DNA from: Anas platyrhynchos
Taxonomy: Eukaryota; Chordata; Aves; Anseriformes; Anatidae
Length of the DNA stretch: 64,000 nucleotides
Assembly (NCBI RefSeq): GCF_047663525.1
Contig: NC_092590.1
Span: 15,366,001 to 15,430,000, forward strand
Direction of reading: 5' to 3'
In this document: positions 1-11,783 of the stretch, one piece after another
Position numbering within the stretch: the stretch's first letter is position 1
Layout of the letters: each line of letters begins with the position of its first letter
Made by a program: the position numbers and the translations under genes
The notes under the pieces: model-generated
Seen by the model: the letters and a program-made list of their open reading frames with translations, nothing else
The model's database searches: none
Told to the model about the DNA's origin: nothing

Positions 1-3000
1 TGGGAGATAACAGGAAAGAGACCAGGTAAAACTGACCAAATGTAGGAGAAACCTAAATAAATCATCCCAGGAATTCATTGCCAAGTGTGAGCTCATGCTG
101 TGGTGCCTGTTCTACATATGTCTCGACCTTGAATTCATCCCTGCTCGTGTTTGTGTGACATCAGGTTCCCACTCTGATCTCTGAAAGCCCTCATTGAGTT
201 TTAGGGGAACTAACCCTGAATGCATGCTTGAGGAAGCACCTTGTTATCACTGCAGCTGGGGAAGGCAGCAGAGGGTGATGGCAGCAACTGTAGAGCTGGG
301 AAACTCTCTGCAAGCTCTGAGAACTGCAATCTTAAAGAAAATCAGTGACGGAAACTATTCAATACGATCCTAATTTCCCAGAGCTGCAGGCAGGGTTCTC
401 TGAAGGTGACAGTTTTCAGCAGACAAGTGCTGCTGTTTTTTCATGACTGGTGAGCTGTATTAAAAAAAGAAGGAAAAAGAACAAGGCAAGTTAAACTATG
501 TAGAATATCGTCCAATTCCCTTTTTCTCCTTTAAAAGTCTTTTGGTTTTGGTTTGGTTTGTCATGTCCTTTCATTGTTTTAATTAAGCTGAAGAAGAATA
601 ATTATGATTTTATGATTTCAGCACTTTTTGGTTCGCTCTGGTAGCTACTCTCTTTGCTAGCTGAAAGCTAGCACATGCAGGCCTTTCTGCCATTCTCACC
701 TGATTAAAAATCTTTCAAATAAGTGGATTCCTTTGTAAACGTTGTAAGTTTTGTTGTGTATTGTTTGCAGTAACAGTTTTTATAGATTCAGCTTACCAAA
801 ATGGCAGTGAAATATCCCTCTCTTCATCCCCAAGTTTGTTTTCTGCTGGGTAGTGAACTGAAGTGGCTTAACGAGGGCACACACAAATGCCAGAGAGGGG
901 AAGGGGGCTGCAGGCAAGGGCAGTGCGTGGTGGAGGAAGCATCTGAGCTCAGGAAAGCAGGTGGGTGTTACCTGCTCGCCTCGTGCTTGCGTCTCTGTGG
1001 AAAAGCAGGCGTGTGTGAATCTGTCCTAAACTAAAAACTGTGGGACAGGCTGCTGGCAAGCAGGGGGAACCTTGGGCAGAGGATGGTTTAAGGATCCTGC
1101 AGCAGGTCATAAGCTTGTCTGCTGGGAAAGCTAGCCCTGGAAGAGCCTGGTGTCTGGAGGAGCTCAAGGCCATCCCTTCCTCTGCTGGTGGGGTAGAAAG
1201 GACCCCATGTGTCAGGGACAGAGCCACCTAGAGTCATTTGTGCTCACTGGATGTATTAGAGCAAGTTTAGACTTGATTTACCCTCCTCAGGTACTTCCTC
1301 CTACTGATCCTGGAACTGTATGAAGTGCAAGACAGAATGCAGCATTTTATTTTATTTTATTTTATTTTATTTTATTTTATTTTATTTTATTTTATTTTAT
1401 TTTATTTTATTTTATTTTATTTTATTTTATTTTATTTTATTTTATTTTATTTTATTTTATTTTTCCATTTTACTTACCAGAAACAATTTCTAGGAACCTT
1501 AACGAAAACTCATTTACTATATAAAAAAGGTGCCTTCTTCAGGCAGTCCCGGTGTTCGGTGCCTAGCTTCCAGCTGCTGTACTTTTATTTTGTTTGCTGT
1601 AGGAGATCTCTCTTGCTTGCCGCACTGTACTGGCAGTTTGATGGAAGCAATTTTGTTTCAAGCAGAGCTTTCAGGAGCACAGGAAGAAAAGCTTCAGTGA
1701 GGAGGTGATCTCAAACATGTTCACTGAGGTTGTTCTGCCTGTTCATTTGTGTAGAGTTGAGTGTCTGCTTTGGCTTTTGCCAGCTCAGGGTTTATTCTCT
1801 GAGTGTCTCGTAGAGGGTTTTTTGGTGGCCTGTTTGCATACAGCGAGCTTGTAAAATAACATTTGGTGAATAGGACTTTATAAAACAACCCTTGCAGCTT
1901 GGCATAAAGGCTCACTGCAAGCCCCAACCATTTCTGTATGACAAAAGCCCTACCCCTCCCTTGTACGTGACTTAACCTTGTCTTAACTGGAAATCTGGGG
2001 GGGGCAGGACGGGGTTGTGTGGTGCAGGAGGCTGTGATTGTTAGGGTGAATTCGTGTTGAAGTTGCTGATACAAACGAGTGGTAATCCAAATGATTTAAT
2101 GGGAGGAAGGAAGGGGGGGGGATTTGTCTGCATTACCACGACTGCTCCTACTGCTGATTCAGCACAGACCAGCAGTGGAGCCTCACGTCGGATCCTAGCA
2201 GCTGCTACAGGTAAAACTACGCTCTGAAAGCAAAGGCATGGGCTGTGTACAGGGCTTCTGCTCCCGTCTGGATCTCAGTGGTTTGGGGAGGACGTTGTCT
2301 GTACGCTTTGATTGATGTAGCAAAGTGCTGCGGTGTAATGCTGACTATGCCCTGAGTAGTGTTACAGCTGAGAATATCCTTTTCCCTTCCCACCATTACT
2401 GCCGCCCCCTGTTAGGCGTATCTACTCTAAACTAAAAAGCATTTCCACAACGTGTAGTGGAGACAAAGCAGCCTACAGTGTGCTGGCAGTTTGAGGAAAA
2501 AAAATAAAAATAAAAAATTGGGACTTACGTGGACCTGCCTAACGGATGTTATTTCTAAATCTGCCGGCCTTTATTTTGGGCTTGTCTTCACTTGAAAAGG
2601 ATTTTCCAAGTGTACTGCTAGTTACACAAGCTAACTCTCTCATGGAGGCCTAATTTATGGCAGGCTAGTTTCCATCAGTTCTCCAGAAACAAAAACTGCA
2701 GGTGGAGGAATTTGAGTCTTCAAAGTGCTGCTGCTGTGCTCGAGCTGTTGCTAGCAGTTTCGCTGAGCAAGGCATTGTGCTTGTCCACGTTCCAGCCAAT
2801 TTCACTTTGCCAATAAAAGTTTGCTGGTATGTCCCAGCCCCTTGCACTTGCATTCGGGAAAATGCTTTTCTGAGATGTGGGGGCAGTTTCTCTCCACCCT
2901 TAATCCACACTGAACGTGGAGGTTTCAGGTAAGGCGTTACAGGAAGCAAAAATGTGCCTGGCTTTTTACACGGTCTGTATCTTCTGTGTGTCTTTGGACT

Positions 3001-3336
3001 GATGATGGGAAAACACTATAGAAAAATCAGCTCTGGTGGCTTATGACTTCCTCAAGGTGGCTGTCCTGATCCCCTTCTGCCTCAGGTTACTCTCCGACTC
3101 TAATATTCTGTCCCGTCATTGCAGTCCCACGTTCATAAGGCATGACACATCTGCTGGCTCAGCTCAGGCACATGCTTCTCGCCCTGACCCTTTTCTGAGC
3201 GATAACGTGTCTTGAAATGCAGCTGGGGGTTCTGTGACAGCCTGGCACGGATGGTTTGGGAACCAAGTATGGGAACCAGCTGCGTGTCAGTAACTAATCG
3301 CTGGTGTTTTTGTTCCCTTCTGTTCTGTTTTCGCAG
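1..3336 (+). other. REST: REST intron upstream of the zinc-finger-5 exon (partial)
   Basis: The sequence before the zinc-finger-5 exon has no zinc-finger coding sequence on either strand, so the window opens inside the REST intron that follows the exon carrying the start codon and fingers 1-4 in known REST genes. It ends in a normal acceptor (tcgcag at 3331-3336). Its only clear internal structure is the long ATTTT microsatellite at about 1344. Short open frames here have no recognisable domain and look like chance. Confidence 0.8.
1344..1464. repeat. (ATTTT)n microsatellite, about 24 copies
   Basis: About 120 bases of near-perfect tandem ATTTT/TTTTA lie in the upstream REST intron. The open frame across it (Phe-Ile-Leu-Phe-Tyr repeats) is only a by-product of the repeat. 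An uninterrupted tract this long is likely to vary in length between individuals. Confidence 0.97.
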
Positions 3337-6300
3337 GAGAGCGGCCCTATCAATGCGCCATGTGTCCCTACTCCAGCTCTCAGAAGACCCATCTAACCAG
3401 GCACATGCGCACCCACTCAGGTTGGTAAGGGGGTGGCGGTGGCAGCAGCATGCCTCAGGAAAAGGGGGTGGCTCTGGGTGAGACGAGGCGCTCATCTCGT
3501 CCAGGATAGCCTGAGCTTTAGCTGCTGGTTTTAACAGAGAAGGCTGTCCTTACCTGCTAAAATAATACTGTCATTCATACAAGTGTTAATGGGGGAATAT
3601 ATATTTTTTTCTTTCCCTTCACTATCCATGATGTATTCTGAGGTTCATAGGACTGCTGTAGTAGTCTTAGTCTAGTAGTAAACACAACATTGCAATGATG
3701 TAGGAACAAATTCTTGCCCTCTGTCTGCTGCAATACCTCGGTTCAAATCAGTGAAGCTGGGAGAGGTTTGAATAGCTGAGAAGCTCCCCTGTGATGTTTG
3801 TTATCTCATCGCATCGAGGAGCTTCGAGGAAACCCTCAGTTTTTGCTTAGTATTACAAAAAGATTCAAAGCAGTGCCTGCTTCTGGCAATGAGCAAACTC
3901 AGGAGTTTTTTTTTACAAATGATGATTCAGTCTTGTGGCACTATGGGGCAGAATTAGCAATTTTCACTAGCATTTATTTTCCATCATTGATCGCAAAGCT
4001 GTGGTGTTAAAAACATCTGCTCTCTTGTGAATCTTTTTGTTTTGTTTTGAATAAAACAGCAGCATTTTTTTCTGAGCTCTTACTCCACAGTCCTGCGAAA
4101 CGCAAGCACAGGTGTACTTAGTGACCCTTTTAGGGTAGCTGAGGTAGATGCTTTGGGCTTGCTAAAATCTGAATTGACCAACCCTAGATGAATTCCCATC
4201 CCTGGCAAACAGTAATAAAAGCCTCATGAACAGTAGCTGTTTTGATTTCAATAGCTGACACCAGAAGGCATTTTTAAGTGTTGTGGGATGGGGGTTTGGA
4301 CCCATTGAAAATAGCCAGCTTAAAAATGATGTGCCAGTGTTTTGGTTAGAGAATTTTTCAATTGAATTCTTTCAGAAACAAAACCAAAACCAGCCAAACA
4401 AACAAATTTTTTAACTCAACCTCTGGGCTAAAAGTGAATTTGCAAATGGTTTGGTCAAAACTTACCGAGCCTGGAAACTATTTCCTGAACATCCTCTTCT
4501 CCCCTTGTCTGTGCAAAGAAGTCTGAAATCCAAAGGGGGACAAGGAGTGGGATTTGCCCTTGGTCATTGAGTTGAAGGTCTGGGAAGGAGGGCATGAGCA
4601 GTGCTGACAGGAATGGGATTGCACATAGGAGATTGCTCTCAGGGTTTTTTTTATTAACAGCTGTCATAACTTCTGTTGCCCTTCTTGCCTTGCCCCCTTG
4701 CCCCGGCCTTTCTGTAGCAACTTCTGAGCAACTTCCAGATTCTTGCAGTTCAAAAGCTGGACTTTTAGGGCAAACCAGTGCTGATTTTAACTATGTTCAA
4801 GTGTGAGGCAGTGAAGTGCAGTGCTTTATAGTCCGCTGCACTTTTATGTAGCTGTCTTGGCCACCTTAGTGTGTCACTTCCACTTGCACAGGAACGTCGG
4901 ATGTGGTTGAGGTGCCAGACACAAGCTTTCTGTGTACAGTGTGTGCGTTACCTGTTGGATATGGCCTTCCAACATTTCTGAGCACTCTGTGTGGTTGGAA
5001 CAGCCTGTTGAAGCACATATGAGAGTGGGACTTCTTGTCCTCACTGTCTATAACGTGAAGCTGTTGTATGAAGTGTAGGTGAATAAGGTCCACCCTTGGC
5101 AGGAGTATGCCCAGTGAAGCACCTCAAGGTTAAGCTCGTGGAAAAGGTCACTGGGAGTCGAGGAGGAGGTGAGAGGAAGGAAAGAAGATGGGCTGGATCA
5201 AACCAATCCTTCGTTAAATAACAAGGAGATGCTGCAGGCAGAAATGAAGTGTTCTAGGCTCCTCAGCAAGTGTCACCAGCCCGCCTTGCCAGGGAGGCAG
5301 CACAACCTGTTGCAGTCTGTGTGGCTGACACACAAATGGACAGCGCAGTCACGGCGATGTCGCGTTAATTGCAGGCTGCTCAGGTCTCCTGAGTCATGGG
5401 GCTTCCGAGGAGCAGCATGAGTCGGGGCAGCGGGCTGGAGGGATGGCACAAATACTATTGTACCATGGACATAAGGGCCTGGGGTGGCTTCTCAGTGTGC
5501 CTTCGAAGTGGCATGCACTAGTTCCACAGGTCAGTTTTGAGATGCTGGTTTAGGGCTTGAGAGCATCCCGAGTTCCTCAGCTGAATTTGCCTGTGTACAA
5601 ATATTCTCAGAGTATTTTTGTATCGATTTATTGTGCTGAAAGTGTTTTTCCTGCGTGCTTTGATGTGTAAATGGAAAGCCAGTTGGGCTGCAGCAGCGTG
5701 TGCTAAACCTAACATTTCGAAAACACTTATGCAAGAGTAACTCCAGAAATGTAAATGCAGGTTTCAGTAGTAACGCCATGGCTTTAGAATGCCTAGGATT
5801 GCCTTGCCAAGAGTAGCCCGCAGCCAGCACGTCGTGTTTGAAACATAAACTCCAGCAAACTGAGCTATCAGAGGCCAAGATCAGCTAAGCAGGGTGTTTC
5901 TCTCACAGGCGTTGGTTTTTGCTAGCTTATTTTCCCTTACTTCTTTTCTCAATGCAAGCATGAAGTACGCTAACTCTGTGTAAAGTTGGACTTTTTGAAA
6001 CGTTTGTGTGAAACTGCTATTCATCCAATGTTGCATTTCGTTTTTCTACAATGCATTCAATGGACCAGTTGGGTATGGATTCCATTTGCTAATATTACTG
6101 TAGAGGGATCTCTGCCGGTATGTATGCATAGCCAGAACCCGTGGCGTTGTTACTGCTTGTTTGGTTGTGGATCCCTTTCCTCCCAATCCTTGCCCCTCCT
6201 CTCTTTTTTTTTTTTTATTTTGTATATCGTTTTTGGTGTCTCGTGGATGTGTTTGTGACTTGTGGATTTCCTATGTTGGTAGTGTTTAATTTTAAAGGCG

Positions 6301-8124
6301 CATGGATCATTTTGTTTGCCTTTTTGAGTTCCGTATCTCCGTGCCCGTATTAGCACAATGCCGTTTCCTTTCCACCCCCGTGCTCAATAATCATCATCGT
6401 TCCCTTCCGCCCTTCCTTCCTTAGGTGAGAAGCCATTCAAATGTGACCAGTGCAGCTACGTGGCCTCAAACCAGCACGAAGTGACTCGGCATGCGCGGCA
6501 GGTTCACAACGGGCCGAAGCCTCTGACTTGCCCACACTGTGACTACAAAACAGCCGACCGCAGCAATTTCAAAAAGCATGTTGAGCTCCACGTCAACCCG
6601 CGCCAGTTTCTCTGCCCTGTCTGTGACTACGCGGCGTCTAAAAAATGCAACCTGCAGTACCACATCAAATCCAGGCACCCCGACTGTTCAGACATCACCA
6701 TGGATGTCTCCAAGGTGAAGCTACGGACTAAAAAGAGCGAAGCGGACTTTGCCGAGGGCGTTAACGACAAGGCGGAGAAGGAGCAAACGAAGGGGGAGTC
6801 GGCCGCAAAGAAAGCGGAGAAAACTGTGAAAGTGGAGAAAAAAGAGAATTTAGCAAAGGAAAAGAAGCCGGCAACCAGCGTTTCGGCAGGCCAGGTGACA
6901 ACCAGAAGTCGGAAATCAGCTTCAGAAAACAAGGAGGTGGATATTAAAACTGAGAAAAATGCTGAGAAAGCATGTAAAACAAAGAAGATCAAAAGAAAGG
7001 CAGAGGCAGAAGTAAATTCCTCAAAGCAAGAGCCTGCAAATGACACCTCAGCAGTAACAAAAAAGAAAAAGAAAGTGGAAACTAAGCCCAAAGACTACCA
7101 GGAAGCTCAAAAAAATGAGGCACCGGAGGAGGAGCCTAAAAAGCAAAATTCCTGCCTTAAGAAAAACAAAAAAAAGAAAGCTCTGAAAAACAAGCACAGC
7201 AGGAAAAGCAGTCGACCTGATCAGGAGAAGATGGAGGAAGAGGAGATGCCAGACGAGTGTCCTCTTAGAGAAGAAGATGGGGGTGTGAAGCCTGACGGTC
7301 TGAGCGGCGACCAGGTGAAGGAGCAAGATCCTGCTGGCCCAGCATCATCAGGTGATGGTGGTGGTCACACTCACGAGGGTGAGAGCGTCAGTGCTGAAGG
7401 AGGTTCTGCACAAGAGCCTGGACAGCTTTGTCTGGCAGAGCAGGATGCAAACGCAGACAGTGAGGTGAAGGATCAAGGCATGCCTGCTGCAGCAGAGGAG
7501 AGCAAAGACGCCGACTGTGAAAAAGAGGAGAGAAAGGTGGATACGGAGGAGAACGCTTCCTCTGAAGAATCTCCTCAGGAGGCGTCTTCTGAACACACGT
7601 CGGATGAGCCCATGGACGCGTTACCAGATCTGGAGCCTGAGAAGGAGCCAGAGGAAACGTGCGTGGCAGAAACTGTGAGTAACCCTGACCCGATGGACCT
7701 GACTAAGGCACGCCTGCCGGCGACAGAGCCCACGGGAGATGCCGTGCCAGCACCTGCACCCCCAGAAGGGTGCGTTCAGAGCCCTACGGTAGCGCTGGCC
7801 TTACCGTCTCCGGGTAACGCAGCAGGGAATGAATCTCAGGAAATGGAGGAGGATGAGGGCATCCACAGCCACGAAGGCAGCGACATCAGCGACAACATAT
7901 CGGAAGGAAGCGATGATTCGGGGTTGAACGGCGCTCACTCTGTGCCAGAGGAAGCCAGCCCGAAGGCATCAGAGGGAGCTGCAGACAGCACAGTGGTCAG
8001 GGAGAACTATGTGTGCATTTTCTGTGACCGCTCGTTTAGAAAGGAGGGCGAATACAGCAAGCACCTCAATCGCCACTTGGTCAATGTATATTATCTCGAG
8101 AAGGCGACAAAAGGGCAGGAGTAG
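3337..8124 (+). CDS. REST: RE1-silencing transcription factor REST/NRSF, 3' coding exons (partial)
   Basis: Nuclear zinc-finger repressor that binds RE1 elements and recruits CoREST/HDAC complexes to silence neuronal genes outside neurons. Two constitutive coding exons are in the window. Exon 3337-3420 (84 nt) encodes finger 5 ([21 protein letters not shown]) and ends in phase 1 (TCA G). The last exon, 6425-8124, starts GT GAG AAG, restoring the SGEKPF linker. The last exon encodes fingers 6-8 ([51 protein letters not shown]). A long Lys/Glu-rich low-complexity region follows, then a Ser/Glu/Asp segment at about 7848-7932 ([19 protein letters not shown]) resembling the beta-TrCP phosphodegron of mammalian REST. 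The C-terminal finger 9 ([21 protein letters not shown]) is the CoREST-contact finger in mammals. The stop TAG is at 8122-8124. PMDLT at 7690-7704 resembles a CtBP PxDLS motif (inference). The 5' exons lie outside the window. Confidence 0.97.
6069..6117 (+). CDS. REST: Candidate neural alternative exon of REST (REST4-type exon N)
   Basis: A 49-base candidate exon inside the REST intron 3421-6424, bounded by a cag acceptor (ends 6068) and a gtatgt donor (6118). Joined to the finger-5 exon (phase 1) it continues ...[16 protein letters not shown] and stops at TAG 6101-6103. Mammalian REST4, made by including a short neural exon at this position, ends VGYGYHLVIFTRV as I recall it. The agreement in place, phase, length and peptide is unlikely to be chance. 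TGC motifs lie upstream (for example at 6051-6053, about 16 nt before the AG), as in SRRM4-dependent exons. Inclusion would give a five-finger protein lacking fingers 6-9. The stop is only 14 nt before the final junction, so nonsense-mediated decay should not be triggered. Expression is not shown by the sequence. Confidence 0.78.
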
Positions 8125-9857
8125 AATTAAATAGTTGTGGTTTTGGGGTATGTGTATCTTTTGTAAGATCTTATATAGCTCGTGTACAGATGCTGTAGAT
8201 TTTTTTTTTTTTTTTTTTTTTTTAAGCATGGGTTGCTTTAGAGTCTGCGTTGGGATTTATTTTTCAGTTGAAAATATTTTTGACGACTTTTTATGTAATG
8301 AACTCATTAACTGTTGGATCTCCTCGTTAGAGAAGGCAGGTAGGGCGTATGAGGCCGTGTCCCGTAAAGTCTGTCTGCTTCTAGTCCGTTAGCTTATGCA
8401 GTTATTTTATAAATAGAATTTTAGGAACAAGACTGTAGCAACTCATACACAAGTTGGATGTTTATAGAGCCGCTGACAGTTGCTTTTTGTTCTAGCAGCC
8501 AACTCATCTCTTTCCCCTCTCCTCTGCCTTTGTTTCAGTTCTTCGTAATGTCTCTGGACGTTCAAAGTGGTAAAAACTACTCAATGTTTTTTCTACCAGG
8601 GTGATAGCTTCTATTACATAAAAGAGCACTTTGTAAAAACAAATCAAAGTTGGCTAGCGATGAACGTGACTGTTGGAGATAATTATAATTGTGAGTGTAC
8701 ATTTCAGATCCCCGAAGTGTGAACAGTGAGCCAAAATTTGGGGTTAGTCCTTCCAACTTTTGATTGGAGAACCTGTCTTGATTAATGTCTTATTAACTAT
8801 GATACATACTTGGCTCCGCTGTGGGGAAGTAAATTCGTTATTTTTAATTTTCTGCTTTTTTTTTTTGTGCTTTAAAGGCTTAAAATATTGCACATTGTTT
8901 TTGTTTTTACCTATGCAGTTTAATCCTTTAGAAATAGCGCTTGTGCAGTACGTGTACACTTTATATATGCATGTTTGGTTTTGTTTGTGTAGCCATTTTT
9001 ATTTCAAAACATTCAGATTCGTTGCTTACCATGGGCCAGTTTTTTTTTTTTGTGATTCTCTTTACTGCATATTTTTCTTGTTTTTGTGGGGTATTGCTAC
9101 TTGTGCATGAAATTATGAATTGTTTGGCTATATATTTTTGACTAGCTTTAAAATTTTATAGCTGTTGAGCAAAAGGATACCAATGCAGTTTCAAAACACT
9201 ATTTTTTTTTTTCCATAGAAATGCCACTTCTGGTATTTTTAATACGTATCCAGAAGAAAAAATTCTAATTTCTAATTTGGGATCACCAGACAGGGCAATG
9301 CGTGCTCTCAGTGGAAATGTCTGCAAGTTCTGCAAAGTCCATCTGATCTGTTTTTTTCCTTTTTAATTTCCACAATGGACAGCAGTCAAACTTCATGAAC
9401 TTAAAAAATAAAATAAAAATGTAGCACTGATATAAGTATGGTTCATCAAAATCTAATGTCTCACCAAAACCAACCAACCAAACAAAAAAACCCACAAAAA
9501 TAACTGGTAAGCAACAAACCTGGTATTAAAACTTGTAGGAATTCCTGCTCCTTATTCATTCAAGTTGCGTTTAGTAAAACCATCCTGCTTCCATGCAGAG
9601 GGAGAAACATGTAAGATTGTGCTCTTAGGTCTGTGTGCAAGAACCATCACTGCAGGAGTTTTTAATTCTAAGCAGATTTCTCTTCTGGTGCACAGAAACA
9701 TGCAAGAGATTGCATGCCTGCTGCTTGTAGTAGTAAAATGTGAACAAAATCCAAATAAGCAGGGAAGCACAAAACACTCCCATCTCATCTGTGCTGCAGA
9801 ACACCACCGTTAGCTCCCTTTTCAGCTGGAGCAGTTGGGGGTAGCTTCTTGTCAAAT

Positions 9858-9864
9858 CCAAAGA
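9858..9864 (+). promoter_or_regulatory. Candidate miR-9 seed match (CCAAAGA) in REST 3' UTR
   Basis: A 7mer-A1-type match to the miR-9-5p seed. miR-9 targeting of the REST 3' UTR is established in mammals. A single 7-mer can occur by chance, so this is only a candidate. Confidence 0.35.
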
Positions 9865-10066
9865 AGCAAATTTGGAGGCAGGTGTTTGGAGAGGAGAGAT
9901 CAATCAGTATTAGTGTGTTTTATGACCTAAAATGTTCTGGACTATACCCCATTTTGCTCTGCCTGTCCCTATATCAGCTTCTTCTCCAAACAAACCCTCT
10001 TGAATGAATAGAGAACAACAATGCTACGTTGCTTCTCCTTTTGGGAGAGATCGGTATAAAAGGAGG

Positions 10067-10073
10067 CCAAAGA
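10067..10073 (+). promoter_or_regulatory. Second candidate miR-9 seed match (CCAAAGA) in REST 3' UTR
   Basis: Another 7mer-A1-type match, about 210 bases after the first. Its significance depends on alignment with other bird and mammal REST 3' UTRs. Confidence 0.35.
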
Positions 10074-11568
10074 TTTGAGAGGGAGGACATCCCTCGTGGC
10101 AGAAATAAGTTGTATAGTGAGATTTTGTTTGCTTAGATAGCATTCAATCCTTACCTTGGCTGTGACAATCAGTGTCAACTAAAGATCACGTTGCAACTAT
10201 ATTTATGTTAAACGTTAAGAAAATAAACCTAGATGAATTGTTTTCCTAGACAACCAGTTGTGATAGTCTTAGATATTTTTTTTTCCCCAGTGATATATAA
10301 TGTTGCCACCATTTGTGAGCAATGTGAACAGATGCTGGGAATTCCAGTACTGTGTAGAGATTTTATAGCTCCCCTTTGGCATTTGCCATCTTCTGAGAGA
10401 CTTCAAGGACTTCAGCTATGTTCAGATAAACTTGTGGACTGGCCTGATAGTTTTTTTTTTTTTTTTTTTTTTTTTTTGTTAATTTTAAAGGAAAGTATGG
10501 TGTAGACTGACTTGAAATCTCTCTTTATGAGATAAAAAAGTGTGTTTTTTTGAGATACTCCTCTGGACATTTCTGGGAAGTGGTCAAGGTTTTAATGCGT
10601 GATCTACCAAGAACTCTTTGAAGACAACGGTGCTTCTGTTAAGCAGTGTTTTATCACAAGATAATCTTAATATTGGAATATTAAGAAGAAAAGTCTACTT
10701 TAGACCCTTACCAGCAATGTCCTGAGATGCCTACTGTTGGGTACGTAGCTGTGTTGGAATTATCTGCTTGGTGAAGGCCAAGATTTGGGAGTATGTTAAT
10801 TAAAGCAGCAAAGATTTTACTGTGTTGTGTATCTAAAATGTTAGAAATGTCTAATAATGAATATTTGATGTGGAGTGTATGAATTAGGTAACCTACCACA
10901 CGTGGGGGTTTTGCATTGCTGTATCTCCTTTTTAAACAATGACTTCTGTCTCTTTCAATATTCTTAAATTATTCTGTGTCAGTTTGACCAATACTAGCAA
11001 TTTCTTTTTGTCTTGATGATGATAACCTGCACGAGTGTTCAATTCATGGCCGCAGGGAGTAGCACCAGGACAGCTCTGCACTGCCGGTCCTTGGCTGAGC
11101 AACACAGTGTGTGGGGTTTTTGCCTGTGTGGATCCTCCGTACACTCAAAGTAACTGCCCTAAGAAACGATCCAGAAGTGGATTGCACTCATAATCCAATG
11201 TTTTTGGGTTTTGATGGTCTAGGCTGAAACTTCATTAATTGAAAAAAAGAAGGTTTGACAACTGACAGGCCAGTTAAGATGTGGTAGCGTCATTAATTTC
11301 AACAGACTTAGATTCAACAGATGTAGCTGAAAAGTATTAACCAAATTCAAGTTTTCTTGAATGGCAGTTCTGTAGATATGTGGCATACGTACAATATTAA
11401 CAGAATCCGAATAGCTTATGGAATTATTTTATGTGTACATATACTTCCTCCCTCTAAAATTATACTAGCTAACAAACGTTTGTAAGCTGGCACGGAAATG
11501 TGTTTGTGATGTTTGGTTGCACCATGTTTGATGCTTTTACAGTGCAATACTTGTATTCTCTGAATTAA

Positions 11569-11575
11569 ACCAAAG
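11569..11575 (+). promoter_or_regulatory. Third candidate miR-9 seed match (ACCAAAG) in REST 3' UTR
   Basis: A 7mer-m8-type match about 200 bases before the presumed distal poly(A) signal. Sites near a 3' UTR end tend to be more effective, but there is no functional evidence here. Confidence 0.35.
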
Positions 11576-11777
11576 GTAATTTTTTTTCATGCTCTTTCTA
11601 CTGTAGTGCATGACAGCCTTTTCTACGTTTTTACTAGATGTAAAACAAGCCAGATCGTACATCCTGTTTTTACTTAAGACATGTATAAGTCTTTTGTCCA
11701 AAATGTAGTGTAAAGTTAAACTAAATTGCATTATATTAACCCGTACAAGTGTATTTTCCTAAGCATAGTTATGATTA

Positions 11778-11783
11778 AATAAA
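11778..11783 (+). terminator. REST: Distal REST poly(A) signal AATAAA
   Basis: A canonical hexamer on the sense strand, in AT-rich sequence followed by a T-rich stretch. It is the last plausible signal before sequence changes character towards the REST-NOA1 spacer. No transcript end is visible in DNA, so the assignment is inferred. Confidence 0.6.

Noticed and set aside
1325-1708. 127-codon frame with Phe-Ile-Leu-Phe-Tyr repeats
   Set aside because: Produced by the ATTTT microsatellite, which has no stop in this frame.
5896-5978. Alternative candidate for the REST neural exon (acceptor tttctctcacag at 5910)
   Set aside because: It would give SGVGFC-stop, which does not resemble the REST4 tail. 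The candidate at 6069 matches far better.
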